The position numbers and the translations under genes were made by a program. 64,000 bases of DNA from Planctomycetota bacterium (GTDB lineage: Bacteria; Planctomycetota; Phycisphaerae; Phycisphaerales; SM1A02): positions 1 through 64,000 of the forward strand of contig JADFIR010000002.1 in the NCBI GenBank assembly GCA_022566535.1, written 5' to 3'. This document shows, one piece after another, positions 1 to 8,822 of this stretch. Below the pieces are notes generated by a model. That model did not search any database. It was not told the DNA's origin and saw nothing but the letters and a program-made list of their open reading frames with translations. The first letter of the stretch is position 1. Each line of letters opens with the position of its first letter.

Positions 1-113
1 TGCTCGCGGCCTGGGGCAGCAACCCCGGCGGACCGCCTGACTTCGACGCCGATGGCACCGTCGGCATCCTCGACCTGCTCACACTCCTCGCCAACTGGGG
101 CCCGTGTCCGTGA
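1..113 (+). CDS. C-terminal end of a secreted protein with dockerin-like tail (5' truncated by window)
   Basis: Frame from nt 3: LAAWGSNPGGPPDFDADGTVGILDLLTLLANWGPCP*, nearly identical to the C-terminus of the 59857-61404 gene. Confidence 0.75.
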   Translation, partial: LAAWGSNPGGPPDFDADGTVGILDLLTLLANWGPCP

Positions 114-173
114 CGTTGCTCAGCCGGCGCGACACGAGGCAGGCGCCACGGATCGCCGGGCCTATCCTGTTGG

Positions 174-1961
174 GTGCTGAGTCGATCCGTCCTGGCAGCA
201 GTTGGGGCAGTGGCGGCGGCGATCGCCAGCTGTGGACCCGTCGATGATGAGCAATCCGCTGCCGCCGGTGATGAAGCAGGCGCGGTCGCGCTGCCCGCTG
301 CGCAAGAGCCGGACGATGTCGATCCATGGTTCGTGGATATCGCCGAGGCTTCGGGTTTGGATTTCATTCACACCACCGGCGCTGCGGGCGACTACTACTT
401 CCCGGAGATCGCCGGGTCCGGCTGCGGGCTGTTGGACTACGACAACGATGGCGATCTCGATGTGTACGTGGTTCAGAGCTACCCGCTCGACGGTTCGGCC
501 GCGGGTGACCCGCACGCGGGCGCCAACCGCCTGTATCGCAATGATCTGACCGTCAACCCCGACGGCTCACGGCGGCTGCGTTTCGTTGATGTGACCGATC
601 GGGCCGGCGTGGGCGATCGCGGGTACGGAATGGGTGTCGCCATCGCGGACTTCGACAACGACGGCGATACCGATCTGTACGTCACCAACTTCGGGCCGAA
701 CACGTTGTATCACAACAATGGCGACGGAACGTTCACGGACATTTCCGACGGCGCGATCCCGCCGGAGGATCGCTGGAGCACCAGCGCCGCCTTCGTGGAT
801 TACGATCGGGACGGCTTCGTCGATCTGTTCGTCGCCAACTATGTGAATTTCACCGTGCGGGAGAACAAGGTCTGCCACAGCCCCTCCGGCCGGCGGGACT
901 ACTGCGGTCCGCAATCGTTTGATCCGGTCCCGGACCGGTTGTTCCGCAATACCGGCGATCCCGGCGCGCCGAGATTCATCGACGTGACCATCGCTGCAGG
1001 CATCGACACCGCCTATGGCAGCGGTCTGGGCGTCGTCTGCGCCGACTTCAACGGCGATTCCCGGCCGGATATCTATGTCGCCAACGACGGTAACGCGAAC
1101 CAACTGTGGATCAACCTCGGCGGCGAGAGATTCGAGAACACCGCTCTGCTCGGGGGCGCCGCGTACAACGCCGCCGGGCTCGCCGAGGCCGGCATGGGCG
1201 TGAGCGCTGCTGATTTCGACCTCGACGGCGACCTGGACATCTTTCTTTCTCATCTGTACGCCGAACACAACACCCTGCTGGTCAACGACGGCAACGGATA
1301 TTTCGACGATCGCACCGAGGATTTCGCGCTGGCCGCAATGAGCTGGCCGTATACCGGCTTCGGCACCCAATGGGCCGACCTGGACGGTGACGGCTACCTG
1401 GATCTGTTTGTCGCTAACGGCGGTGTGAAGATCGTCGAGGAGGTCGCAGATGATCCGTACCCCTACGGCAATCCGAACCAGCTGATTCTCAACCTCGGCC
1501 CGCCGAGCTTCGCCTTCACCGAGATCTCCCCCCAAGGCGGGACGGTGGTGCAACTGCGCGAAACCTCCAGGGGCGCAGCGTTCGGCGATATCGATAACGA
1601 CGGTGACATCGACATTCTCATTTCCAACAGCAACGGTCCGCTTCGGTTGCTACGAAACGAAGTGGGGCATCGCCGATCCTGGCTGGCCCTGCGGCTGGTC
1701 GGCGCCGCGAGCAACCGCAGCGCGATCGGCGCGGAAGTTCGGCTCATTCGCACGGGAAGGCCGGCGTTGGTTCGCCGCGTCCATAGTGACGGCAGCTATT
1801 GCAGTGCAAACGATCTGAGGGTGTACTTCGGCCTTGGTGACGACATCAACTCGCAGACCGTGGCCATTACCTGGCCGGGCGGACTCGAGGAGACCTTCTC
1901 CGGTCTCACGATCAGGCAACACCACCAACTGCATGAAGGGTCGGGGGAGGCGTCGCCGTGA
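174..1961 (+). CDS. CRTAC1-like FG-GAP/VCBS repeat protein with C-terminal ASPIC/UnbV domain, probable lipoprotein
   Basis: Repeated DxDxDGDxDL motifs; C-terminal SWLALRLVG..SNRSAIGAEVRL...GSYCSANDLRVYFGLG ASPIC/UnbV pattern; N-terminal AIASCG lipobox-like. Confidence 0.9.
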   Translation: MLSRSVLAAVGAVAAAIASCGPVDDEQSAAAGDEAGAVALPAAQEPDDVDPWFVDIAEASGLDFIHTTGAAGDYYFPEIAGSGCGLLDYDNDGDLDVYVVQSYPLDGSAAGDPHAGANRLYRNDLTVNPDGSRRLRFVDVTDRAGVGDRGYGMGVAIADFDNDGDTDLYVTNFGPNTLYHNNGDGTFTDISDGAIPPEDRWSTSAAFVDYDRDGFVDLFVANYVNFTVRENKVCHSPSGRRDYCGPQSFDPVPDRLFRNTGDPGAPRFIDVTIAAGIDTAYGSGLGVVCADFNGDSRPDIYVANDGNANQLWINLGGERFENTALLGGAAYNAAGLAEAGMGVSAADFDLDGDLDIFLSHLYAEHNTLLVNDGNGYFDDRTEDFALAAMSWPYTGFGTQWADLDGDGYLDLFVANGGVKIVEEVADDPYPYGNPNQLILNLGPPSFAFTEISPQGGTVVQLRETSRGAAFGDIDNDGDIDILISNSNGPLRLLRNEVGHRRSWLALRLVGAASNRSAIGAEVRLIRTGRPALVRRVHSDGSYCSANDLRVYFGLGDDINSQTVAITWPGGLEETFSGLTIRQHHQLHEGSGEASP

Positions 1962-3598
1962 CGAGCGCCGGCCAAGCGTGGGCACTTGCATTCGTGGTGA
2001 TGAGCGCCCTCGTGACGAGTACGGCGGTTGCCGCGATCACCGCGCCCGGCGCGACACTGAAAGGGGCAGCGCTACCGACACCGCCGAGCGCCGAAACATC
2101 ACCGTCTCAGACGGCGGTCAATCTCCCACCGATCCCCGATTTTCCGTTCGAATCGATGGAGCCGGCCGTGCGCAGGCAGTTCGTCGAAGCCGCCCGTCGC
2201 GTCGCCGCATCGCCAGGTGACGCGGAGGCGAACGGAAGACTCGGCATGCTCTACCATGCCTACGAGTTTCACGTCCTTGCCGAGCCGTGCTATCTCCGGG
2301 CGGTCGTCTTGGCTCCTGATGATCTGCGTTGGCGCGCCTATCTGGCCAGGGTGCTGCTGGAGCGCGGCGAATGGGAGCGTTGTGCCGGCGAGCTCGATCT
2401 GGTCCTCGCCCAGCGCCCCAATGATGTTGCTTCGCTGCTCTATCGCGCCGATGCAGACCGCATGCGAAATCGCTTGAATGAAGCGCTGGCCGGATACCGG
2501 CGAGTCATTGAGATCTCACCGAAGACCGCACGAGCATATTGCGGAGCCGGCCAAGTCTTGCTTCGACGCGGAGAACTCACGATCGCGGTGGGATACTTGG
2601 AGGAGGCAATCCGTCTCACTGCGGAGTATGGCACGGCACGGTATGTGCTGGGCCAGGCCCTGCGCAAGCTCGGACGCACCGAGGCGGCAATGCAACAGCT
2701 CGAACTGGCCGAGCACCAACGCAACGAAGAGCCACGAGTCCCTGATCCGCTGAGGCAACGCCTTGATGCACTGCGAACGGGCGCGATTGACGCCTTACAT
2801 CGCGGCATTGACCTGCTTCAACAAGGGCAAGTAGAGCCTGCGATCGCCTTGCTCGAAGAAGCGGTGCGGATCAATCCCGACCTGCCGGAAGCCCACGGCC
2901 AGCTTGGCACTGCGCTGCTGAAACGGGGCCAGTTGGAACACGCCGAGGAAAGCCTGCGGCGCGCGTTGAACCTCGACCCGAACTTCGTCGATGCGCTCTA
3001 CAACCTTGGCTTGATTGCCCATCGGCGAAACGACTACTCAGAAGCGGCGAGGCGCTTTGCACTGGTGGTTTCCATTCGCCCGCAACACTTTGATGCGCAT
3101 CTCGGGCTCGGCGCAGACTTGTCGCGCCTCGGTCGGGCGGATGAGGCGATCGAGCATCTCCGCGCCGCCGCAAGGCTTCGACCGAATGATCCGCGTCCCT
3201 ACAAACGGCTCGGTAGCGCACTTGCGGCACTGGGGCGCTACGAGGAGGCCATCAGCCGTCTACGTGACGGCGTGCAGCGCCTGCCCAATGACGCGTCGAT
3301 CGCTGACCGGCTGGCCTGGATGCTGGCGACATGCCCGCAAGAGCAATGGCGAGATGCAAACGAGGCACTTCGCGTTGCCGAGGCGGTATGCCGCAGAACC
3401 AACAATGCGGTGCCGCAGGCCTTGGACACCCTCGCCGCTGCCCTGGCCAATCTTGGCCGTTTTGAAGAGGCGATCGCCGCCGCCGAGCAAGCGCTTCAAA
3501 TGGCAAGAGCGAACGACAACCGCGACCTCGTAAGTGAGATCGAGGCTCGTCTGGACCACTACCGCGCCGGCCGGCCCTACCGCCAGCCATCGCCATAG
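1958..3598 (+). CDS. TPR repeat protein, translationally coupled to the upstream ASPIC/UnbV protein
   Basis: Multiple TPR motifs (AIALLEEAVRINPDLPEAHGQLGTALLKRGQLEHAEESLRRALNLDPN); GTGA 4-bp overlap. Confidence 0.88.
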   Translation: MTSAGQAWALAFVVMSALVTSTAVAAITAPGATLKGAALPTPPSAETSPSQTAVNLPPIPDFPFESMEPAVRRQFVEAARRVAASPGDAEANGRLGMLYHAYEFHVLAEPCYLRAVVLAPDDLRWRAYLARVLLERGEWERCAGELDLVLAQRPNDVASLLYRADADRMRNRLNEALAGYRRVIEISPKTARAYCGAGQVLLRRGELTIAVGYLEEAIRLTAEYGTARYVLGQALRKLGRTEAAMQQLELAEHQRNEEPRVPDPLRQRLDALRTGAIDALHRGIDLLQQGQVEPAIALLEEAVRINPDLPEAHGQLGTALLKRGQLEHAEESLRRALNLDPNFVDALYNLGLIAHRRNDYSEAARRFALVVSIRPQHFDAHLGLGADLSRLGRADEAIEHLRAAARLRPNDPRPYKRLGSALAALGRYEEAISRLRDGVQRLPNDASIADRLAWMLATCPQEQWRDANEALRVAEAVCRRTNNAVPQALDTLAAALANLGRFEEAIAAAEQALQMARANDNRDLVSEIEARLDHYRAGRPYRQPSP

Positions 3599-3942
3599 CA
3601 GCCCGTGGCAGACGTCATTTTGGGTAGGTTTCAGGGCCCCTGATGGGGTCAAAACGCGGTATGTACGAGTTCGAAACCGCCATCACCACGGGCTGTTAGG
3701 GGTCCGGGCGGCGGCCTGTGTCCGACACATAAAAGTTGCCGGATCTGCTGGCACCTACCGCAGTTCTGCGGTACATTACTGATAAGATGGGCTTGGCTGC
3801 AGGCTGGGCCTGTCGGTTTGTCACCTGGGTGGGGCCTGAACGCCCTTGCCCGTCGCGCGGTGTCCGTGGTTGCGTGACCGGGTCCCTGGCAGTCAGGCCA
3901 TCATTTCTGATCAAGAGCCGTATCTTGGGCATGGAGGTTGAA

Positions 3943-5751
3943 ATGAACCGAGCAAGTTTGATCATGGCGGTCGTGTTCTCCACAGGCGGTGCGGCGGCCT
4001 TGGCCGGCCAGTTGCCGGGCACCTTGAACTACCAGAACGTAACCGGCGCCCGCATCAACCAGACGGTGCCGGAAGCCGGGACCAACGAGAAGGAGGTCGA
4101 GTTCGGCGATTTCGACAACGACGGCGACCTTGACGTGGTTATCGCCGTGGCCCACGCCGACTTCGGCCAGCGTAAGAACAAGATGTACCGCAACGATGAC
4201 GGCGTGTTCACCGAGATCAGCGCCACCGTGCCGTTGTTCACCACCGGCATGGGTGACGTCGCCCGAAACGCGTTCTTGCGCGACTACGACCTCGACGGTT
4301 GGCTGGACCTCATCATCGTCTGCGACAACAACACCGGCGGCGATCCCGGCCGGACGAAATATTGGCGCAACGTTCATGCCGGCGGGGTCCACACCGGCTG
4401 GGTGGAAGAAGGCAATGCCCGCCTCGGCCCCAGCACCGGCGGCGCGGCCTGTGGCGCGGTGTCAATCAACCCGGATATGGATGGCGACTTCGACCTCTAT
4501 GTCGGCAACTATCCCGGCCCGTCACAGGACACGATGTATTTCAACCGAAACGACCTCCCCGGCTACTTTACGGACATGACGGGCGGCATGGTGCCATTCG
4601 ACGTCCATTACACCGTTGACGTGTCGTCCGCGGACCTCAACGGCGATGGGAAGCTCGATCTGCTCATCAGCAACGGGCTTGACCCCAGCTTCATCTACTA
4701 CAACAACAACCAAAACGGTGGCACCAGTGATGGCGACTACAACTACCCCAACAGTGTTCAGCTCCTTGCTTATGCGTCGTTCGAGAACGCGATGGAGGCC
4801 GGCGACTTTGACGGTGACGGCGACCAGGACATCTATTGGACCAACTTGGTCGGAGGTGCCGACCGCATTCTCCGTAACAACGGCAACGATGGCGCCAACA
4901 AGGCCACCTTTACGGACCTCAATATTCTGCCGCCGTCAACGGTCAGCGTCGTTTCGCGCAAGGCCACCGTGGCCGACCTGAACAATGATGGGCGCGTTGA
5001 CGTCTTTGTGATGAAGGAGCAAGGCGGGAGCAGTCGGCCGACCATCCTTCGCAATACGTCCGTCAACAACATCATCTCCTTCGTCGATTGGACACCCGCG
5101 CCCGCTTTCCCCAGCGGCTCCGGTCATAAGGGTTGGCACGCTGCGGCCTTCGACACCAACGGCGACGGCGATCTGGACATCTTCCTAGGCGGCTGGACCA
5201 ACGATCACTTGTTTGAGAACGTCCCCGCCAACGAAGTTGATGAGGATGACCTGGCCGGGGGAGCCCTGCCCGGGGTGTACAACAGTGATCCGGTCGCAGT
5301 GCTCGGACATGCCTCGGAGGCGGACGTCGATCTCTACACCGCCAGCGGCATTGGGTCCAACGCGCTGATCTCCCTGGTGCTCAACGGGCCGGATGACTAC
5401 CTGCTGGGGCTGCTCAACAGCGACGGAAAAGTACTGGCAAGCTCCAATCGGGGTGGGTTGGGCATTGAGGAGGCGCTTCAACAGAGCGTCACCGCCGGCC
5501 TCTACAGGGTCCAAGTCACCGTGATCCAAGGCGGTTCTTCGATCTACGACCTTAACAACGATGGAACGGTCGGCATCCTCGACCTGCTTGCATTGCTTGC
5601 CGCCTGGGGCCCCGTCCCGACACCCGACCCGCCCGATTTCGACGGCGACGGCATTGTCGGGATCTTGGATCTGCTCCTGTTGCTTGCCCATTGGGGTGAC
5701 GCCGGCGACCCCAACGATTACATCCTCGAAGTCCTCTCACGCAGCGGTTGA
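3943..5751 (+). CDS. FG-GAP/VCBS repeat protein with dockerin-like C-terminal tail
   Basis: FGDFDNDGDLDVV..., C-terminal YDLNNDGTVGILDLLALLAAWG...DFDGDGIVGILDLLLLLAHWG; signal peptide MNRASLIMAVVFSTGGAAALAGQ; start 3943 preferred over 3736. Confidence 0.85.
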   Translation: MNRASLIMAVVFSTGGAAALAGQLPGTLNYQNVTGARINQTVPEAGTNEKEVEFGDFDNDGDLDVVIAVAHADFGQRKNKMYRNDDGVFTEISATVPLFTTGMGDVARNAFLRDYDLDGWLDLIIVCDNNTGGDPGRTKYWRNVHAGGVHTGWVEEGNARLGPSTGGAACGAVSINPDMDGDFDLYVGNYPGPSQDTMYFNRNDLPGYFTDMTGGMVPFDVHYTVDVSSADLNGDGKLDLLISNGLDPSFIYYNNNQNGGTSDGDYNYPNSVQLLAYASFENAMEAGDFDGDGDQDIYWTNLVGGADRILRNNGNDGANKATFTDLNILPPSTVSVVSRKATVADLNNDGRVDVFVMKEQGGSSRPTILRNTSVNNIISFVDWTPAPAFPSGSGHKGWHAAAFDTNGDGDLDIFLGGWTNDHLFENVPANEVDEDDLAGGALPGVYNSDPVAVLGHASEADVDLYTASGIGSNALISLVLNGPDDYLLGLLNSDGKVLASSNRGGLGIEEALQQSVTAGLYRVQVTVIQGGSSIYDLNNDGTVGILDLLALLAAWGPVPTPDPPDFDGDGIVGILDLLLLLAHWGDAGDPNDYILEVLSRSG

Positions 5752-5830
5752 ACCACCTCTGAGACGATTCGAGCGCAGGCCTCATGATCCCGCGGCGCAC
5801 TCCCCCCGGCCGTGCGGCCACCGGAACGCG

Positions 5831-5920
5831 ATGGGTGGCTGTGGCTAAGTCTTCGATGCCACAGCGTCAAAGGACTGGGGCACGCTTCGCTTAGCCCCAG
5901 CCACCAGCCACCAGCCACCC
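5831..5920. repeat. Intergenic inverted repeat with (CCAGCCA)n tandem tract
   Basis: gggtggctgtggctaag ... cttagccccagccaccagccaccagccaccc. Confidence 0.6.
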
Positions 5921-5993
5921 GCCGCTTGCTTTTGACCGGAATCGACGGTGACAGGCCGGCCCCGAAAAAGACTCCCGTCCCCTTTTCTTGCCT

Positions 5994-7091
5994 TCAGGTG
6001 GGGGTGATCTTCACCAGCCCGAAACCGACCAACTCCTTGAGTAGGTCCATCGATCTCGCCTCCAGGTTCTCGGCTTCAAATTCGATGTAGCCGATGCTCT
6101 GGAAGTTCGTGGGGAAGTGGATGCCCTTCTCCTTGAATATGACTATTCGGTCGCCATAGGCAAAGGACGATGCCCCAAGTTCATGGACTACGTTCTCACT
6201 TGCTCGCCATATTTCGCTGCCGTCCGCATCAAAGAACTGTTCGTCCTTCGTGAAGATCAGTATCGCGGAGCCGCAAGCCTCCATCGTTTCCTTGACCTTC
6301 TGTGGGATTGGCCGACCGAGGTTCGCCTCTTGAGTGGTCACCTTATGGGGAATCTGAAACGAGGTGAGAATGGCCTGTAGCTTCTCCAGCGGGACGCGGT
6401 TCTTTCCGTGACCGATGAAGATCGGCTTAGTAGTTGGAGTTCGCTGATCGTCAGAGCTAAGAGGTGTCGTAGTCCCTTCTTCTTCCACTTGTGCCTCGGT
6501 CTCCACATCAACAACGGCCTCTTCTTCAACAGCACTCTCGTCGGTTTCATCAATGGGCGGGGCATCCACGAGCACATGTGCCGAGCCTCCGATATCACGA
6601 ATAATCCTGACAAAGCGGCCGTTGGCTACAAGAAGCTGACTTGCCTCGGAGGCGTACTCATCCGGAACCTTGTAGCTCGACGTGAGTATCTTGTCGATCA
6701 TCTCCGGCGAAGGAACCTTCTTGTTCGCATAGTCCTCGTAGAACTGCCTGAAGAAAGATGGCGTCCTAGCGGCCTTGACTAAAGCATCTAGACGCTTCTG
6801 TGCAGCCACGGTTTGTGTAGCGTCCTTACCGAGGTTGGTCAACGATATTTCCGAGGCCTTCTCGGTACCTTCAGTGAAGCCGTATCTGTACGAAGAGCTC
6901 AAGAGATCCCGGTAGTTGCTGCTCATTGGCGTGATCCCAATCGCATCGGCTAGGAGCAGTCGATTGAACGGATTGCCTCCCATCTCGTCGGCGATCTTCT
7001 GAGGCAGGACGAGTGTGTCCTCAATGCTGTGCAACGGGAAGTTCCGCCTCTTGGATCGTTTGTTCGGAGCTTTCTTCGCCATTGGAAACAC
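5994..7091 (-). CDS. Nucleotide-binding TIR-like (CAP12/Pycsar effector-type) protein with N-terminal winged-helix-like region
   Basis: C-terminal KPIFIGHGKNRVPLEKLQAIL...SAILIFTKDEQF...ENVVHELGASSFAYGDRIVIFKEKGI, TIR_like (PF10137-type) pattern. Confidence 0.85.
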   Translation of the reverse strand: MFPMAKKAPNKRSKRRNFPLHSIEDTLVLPQKIADEMGGNPFNRLLLADAIGITPMSSNYRDLLSSSYRYGFTEGTEKASEISLTNLGKDATQTVAAQKRLDALVKAARTPSFFRQFYEDYANKKVPSPEMIDKILTSSYKVPDEYASEASQLLVANGRFVRIIRDIGGSAHVLVDAPPIDETDESAVEEEAVVDVETEAQVEEEGTTTPLSSDDQRTPTTKPIFIGHGKNRVPLEKLQAILTSFQIPHKVTTQEANLGRPIPQKVKETMEACGSAILIFTKDEQFFDADGSEIWRASENVVHELGASSFAYGDRIVIFKEKGIHFPTNFQSIGYIEFEAENLEARSMDLLKELVGFGLVKITPT

Positions 7092-7309
7092 CCCCGCTAA
7101 GGGCAGTTGAGTTTACCAGCTTGTGTCTAAGCGACGATGTACCAGTGCTCCTCGAGAAGCTGCCAGTCGTCCGCACACGCCGGCCGGGATAAGGTTCTCA
7201 ACAGAGCATACCTGTCCCGTTTTCTTCCCCAAACCAACGACCATGGCGGTGGCGCTGTTCGGGTACAGCCGGGTTTGCCATGGCCCTGCGGCCTCACGGT
7301 GAGCGGATA

Positions 7310-7813
7310 CTAAGGTCCGCCAGAACCGCCCTCGCCATTCTGCCGAGGGCGCATAACCGTACGAGCGAGATCATGGAGGACGTATCCAGCTATTGCCCCG
7401 AGCAATGGCCCTGATGTTGTCGCCTCTATCTTATCGTCAACTGCGAGGATGATGACGGCCCCAATAAGGAGTGCAACCGTAAGGAGCTGAAGGAGATTAC
7501 GGAACAAGTGGGTAAACTCGCCCGCCTTTGCTGGGCTGGGATCATCGTACGCTTTTCGACCGAGTAGGACGTAGGACGCGATTCCAGCCACAACGCCAAA
7601 CAGAAGTAGAATGCTAATGTAAATGCCCGGAGTCAACGGCGCCATCCGACTCTGCCCTTCAGCCATAGTCGGCAGCGGTAGCTCCCCGGCCATCTGAGCT
7701 CCCGCCGACGGTGATCCTTGGAAGAAGTTCAACACCAGCAACACGGCGATGAGGGCGAGCAGGCTGGTGCTGAGGCCAAGCAGGCTGGCGATGATCCATT
7801 GTTCCCTGGTCAT
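7310..7813 (-). CDS. Small multi-pass membrane protein of unknown function
   Basis: Three hydrophobic segments (WIIASLLGLSTSLLALIAVLLVL; IYISILLLFGVVAGIASYVLL; LLTVALLIGAVIILAV); start MTREQ at 7813 preferred. Confidence 0.6.
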   Translation of the reverse strand: MTREQWIIASLLGLSTSLLALIAVLLVLNFFQGSPSAGAQMAGELPLPTMAEGQSRMAPLTPGIYISILLLFGVVAGIASYVLLGRKAYDDPSPAKAGEFTHLFRNLLQLLTVALLIGAVIILAVDDKIEATTSGPLLGAIAGYVLHDLARTVMRPRQNGEGGSGGP

Positions 7814-8021
7814 GCTGTAACCTCCCGTTTCCGAAAACACGGTCGAGCAGAGTTTCGGCAGCTAGTTGCAGCTTGCATTCACACAGTTTGGGCATCATAT
7901 CCGCTTCACCCAGCGGGTTCCTCGCTTATTCGGTGCTTCGAGGTGCAGACTCGCCGTAATCTACTCAGGTGAACACTATGTCGGTAGTTCAAGAATGCCG
8001 AGGTCACCTGGGAAATCGGCG

Positions 8022-8822
8022 CTAGGGGGAGGCGAGCCATCGGCCGTGACGAAAGTAGGGTTTCGAGGCGTCCACGCCAAGCATGTCCGCGAGACGATCC
8101 GGGTCAGCCTCGATGAGCGGTTGTCCGTTGGTAAGCAGCAGATCGCTCGACCACGAGCGGTGAGGCCCGGCGAGCAGCGCCGCTTCGAACCGAAGCATGG
8201 TCATCAGATCATTGGGCGACAGCGTGGGCTTGCGCGGGGGGCGATACAACCGGCAGTCTTCAAGGAAACCCCTGACACCGCCTCGCAGCACGTGCCCGTG
8301 CGCTTCGAGCAGTTCCATGGCGCCTGGCCTTGCGAGCGCGGCAAGGGCGCGTGCACCCTGTCCCTTTCGATAGTGGCTTAGCGCTTCGGCGACGGCCAAG
8401 ACGGCGACAGGGTCAAGATCGCCGGCGGGGTTGGTTTGATGGGCACTGCCCACCCCGCCGCGCTGGTCAAGCAAACCGGCCAAAGCCAGCAATCGGCGCT
8501 TGGCCTGGCGGTGGTCCTCAAGGTCGGCAAGAGCCAGGCAGGCGCTGCGACCGAGCCGCGGCTGATCGAGCACCCCGGCGAGAGCGTACAGGCGCTTGGC
8601 CAGATCATGGGGCGGCTGATCGCCAGCGGCGTCGGCGACCTCCTCAGCCAGCTCGAAATACGCCAGTGCATCGGCCGGGTTCAGTGCTTCAAGCCGATCG
8701 AGCCACTCGCCGGAGCCGGCTGAATCATCTGTGGAATCTCGGCTGCCCAAGGTTGTGGACCACGCGATTACACTCAGGGCGGTGACCAACACGATGAGCA
8801 TTGCGGGGCGGGATGGGCTCAT
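8022..8822 (-). CDS. Hypothetical secreted/anchored helical-repeat protein, last gene of the TolQ/ExbD/VWA operon
   Basis: N-terminal hydrophobic segment; start overlaps the stop of the upstream gene by 4 nt. Confidence 0.65.
   Translation of the reverse strand: MSPSRPAMLIVLVTALSVIAWSTTLGSRDSTDDSAGSGEWLDRLEALNPADALAYFELAEEVADAAGDQPPHDLAKRLYALAGVLDQPRLGRSACLALADLEDHRQAKRRLLALAGLLDQRGGVGSAHQTNPAGDLDPVAVLAVAEALSHYRKGQGARALAALARPGAMELLEAHGHVLRGGVRGFLEDCRLYRPPRKPTLSPNDLMTMLRFEAALLAGPHRSWSSDLLLTNGQPLIEADPDRLADMLGVDASKPYFRHGRWLASP

Noticed and set aside
567-1553. 328-aa minus-strand ORF
   Set aside because: Mirror of FG-GAP repeats (VAVEVE/IQVAV pattern); the plus-strand gene is convincing.
3599-3695. 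tRNA gene
   Set aside because: TTCGAA-containing arm present, but no canonical D/anticodon/T-arm spacing; loop lengths do not fit.
7199-7275. Possible tRNA/ncRNA suggested by the accatggc...gccatggc inverted repeat
   Set aside because: Short palindromes only; no coherent fold, and the segment contains the GGGACAG-type repeat.
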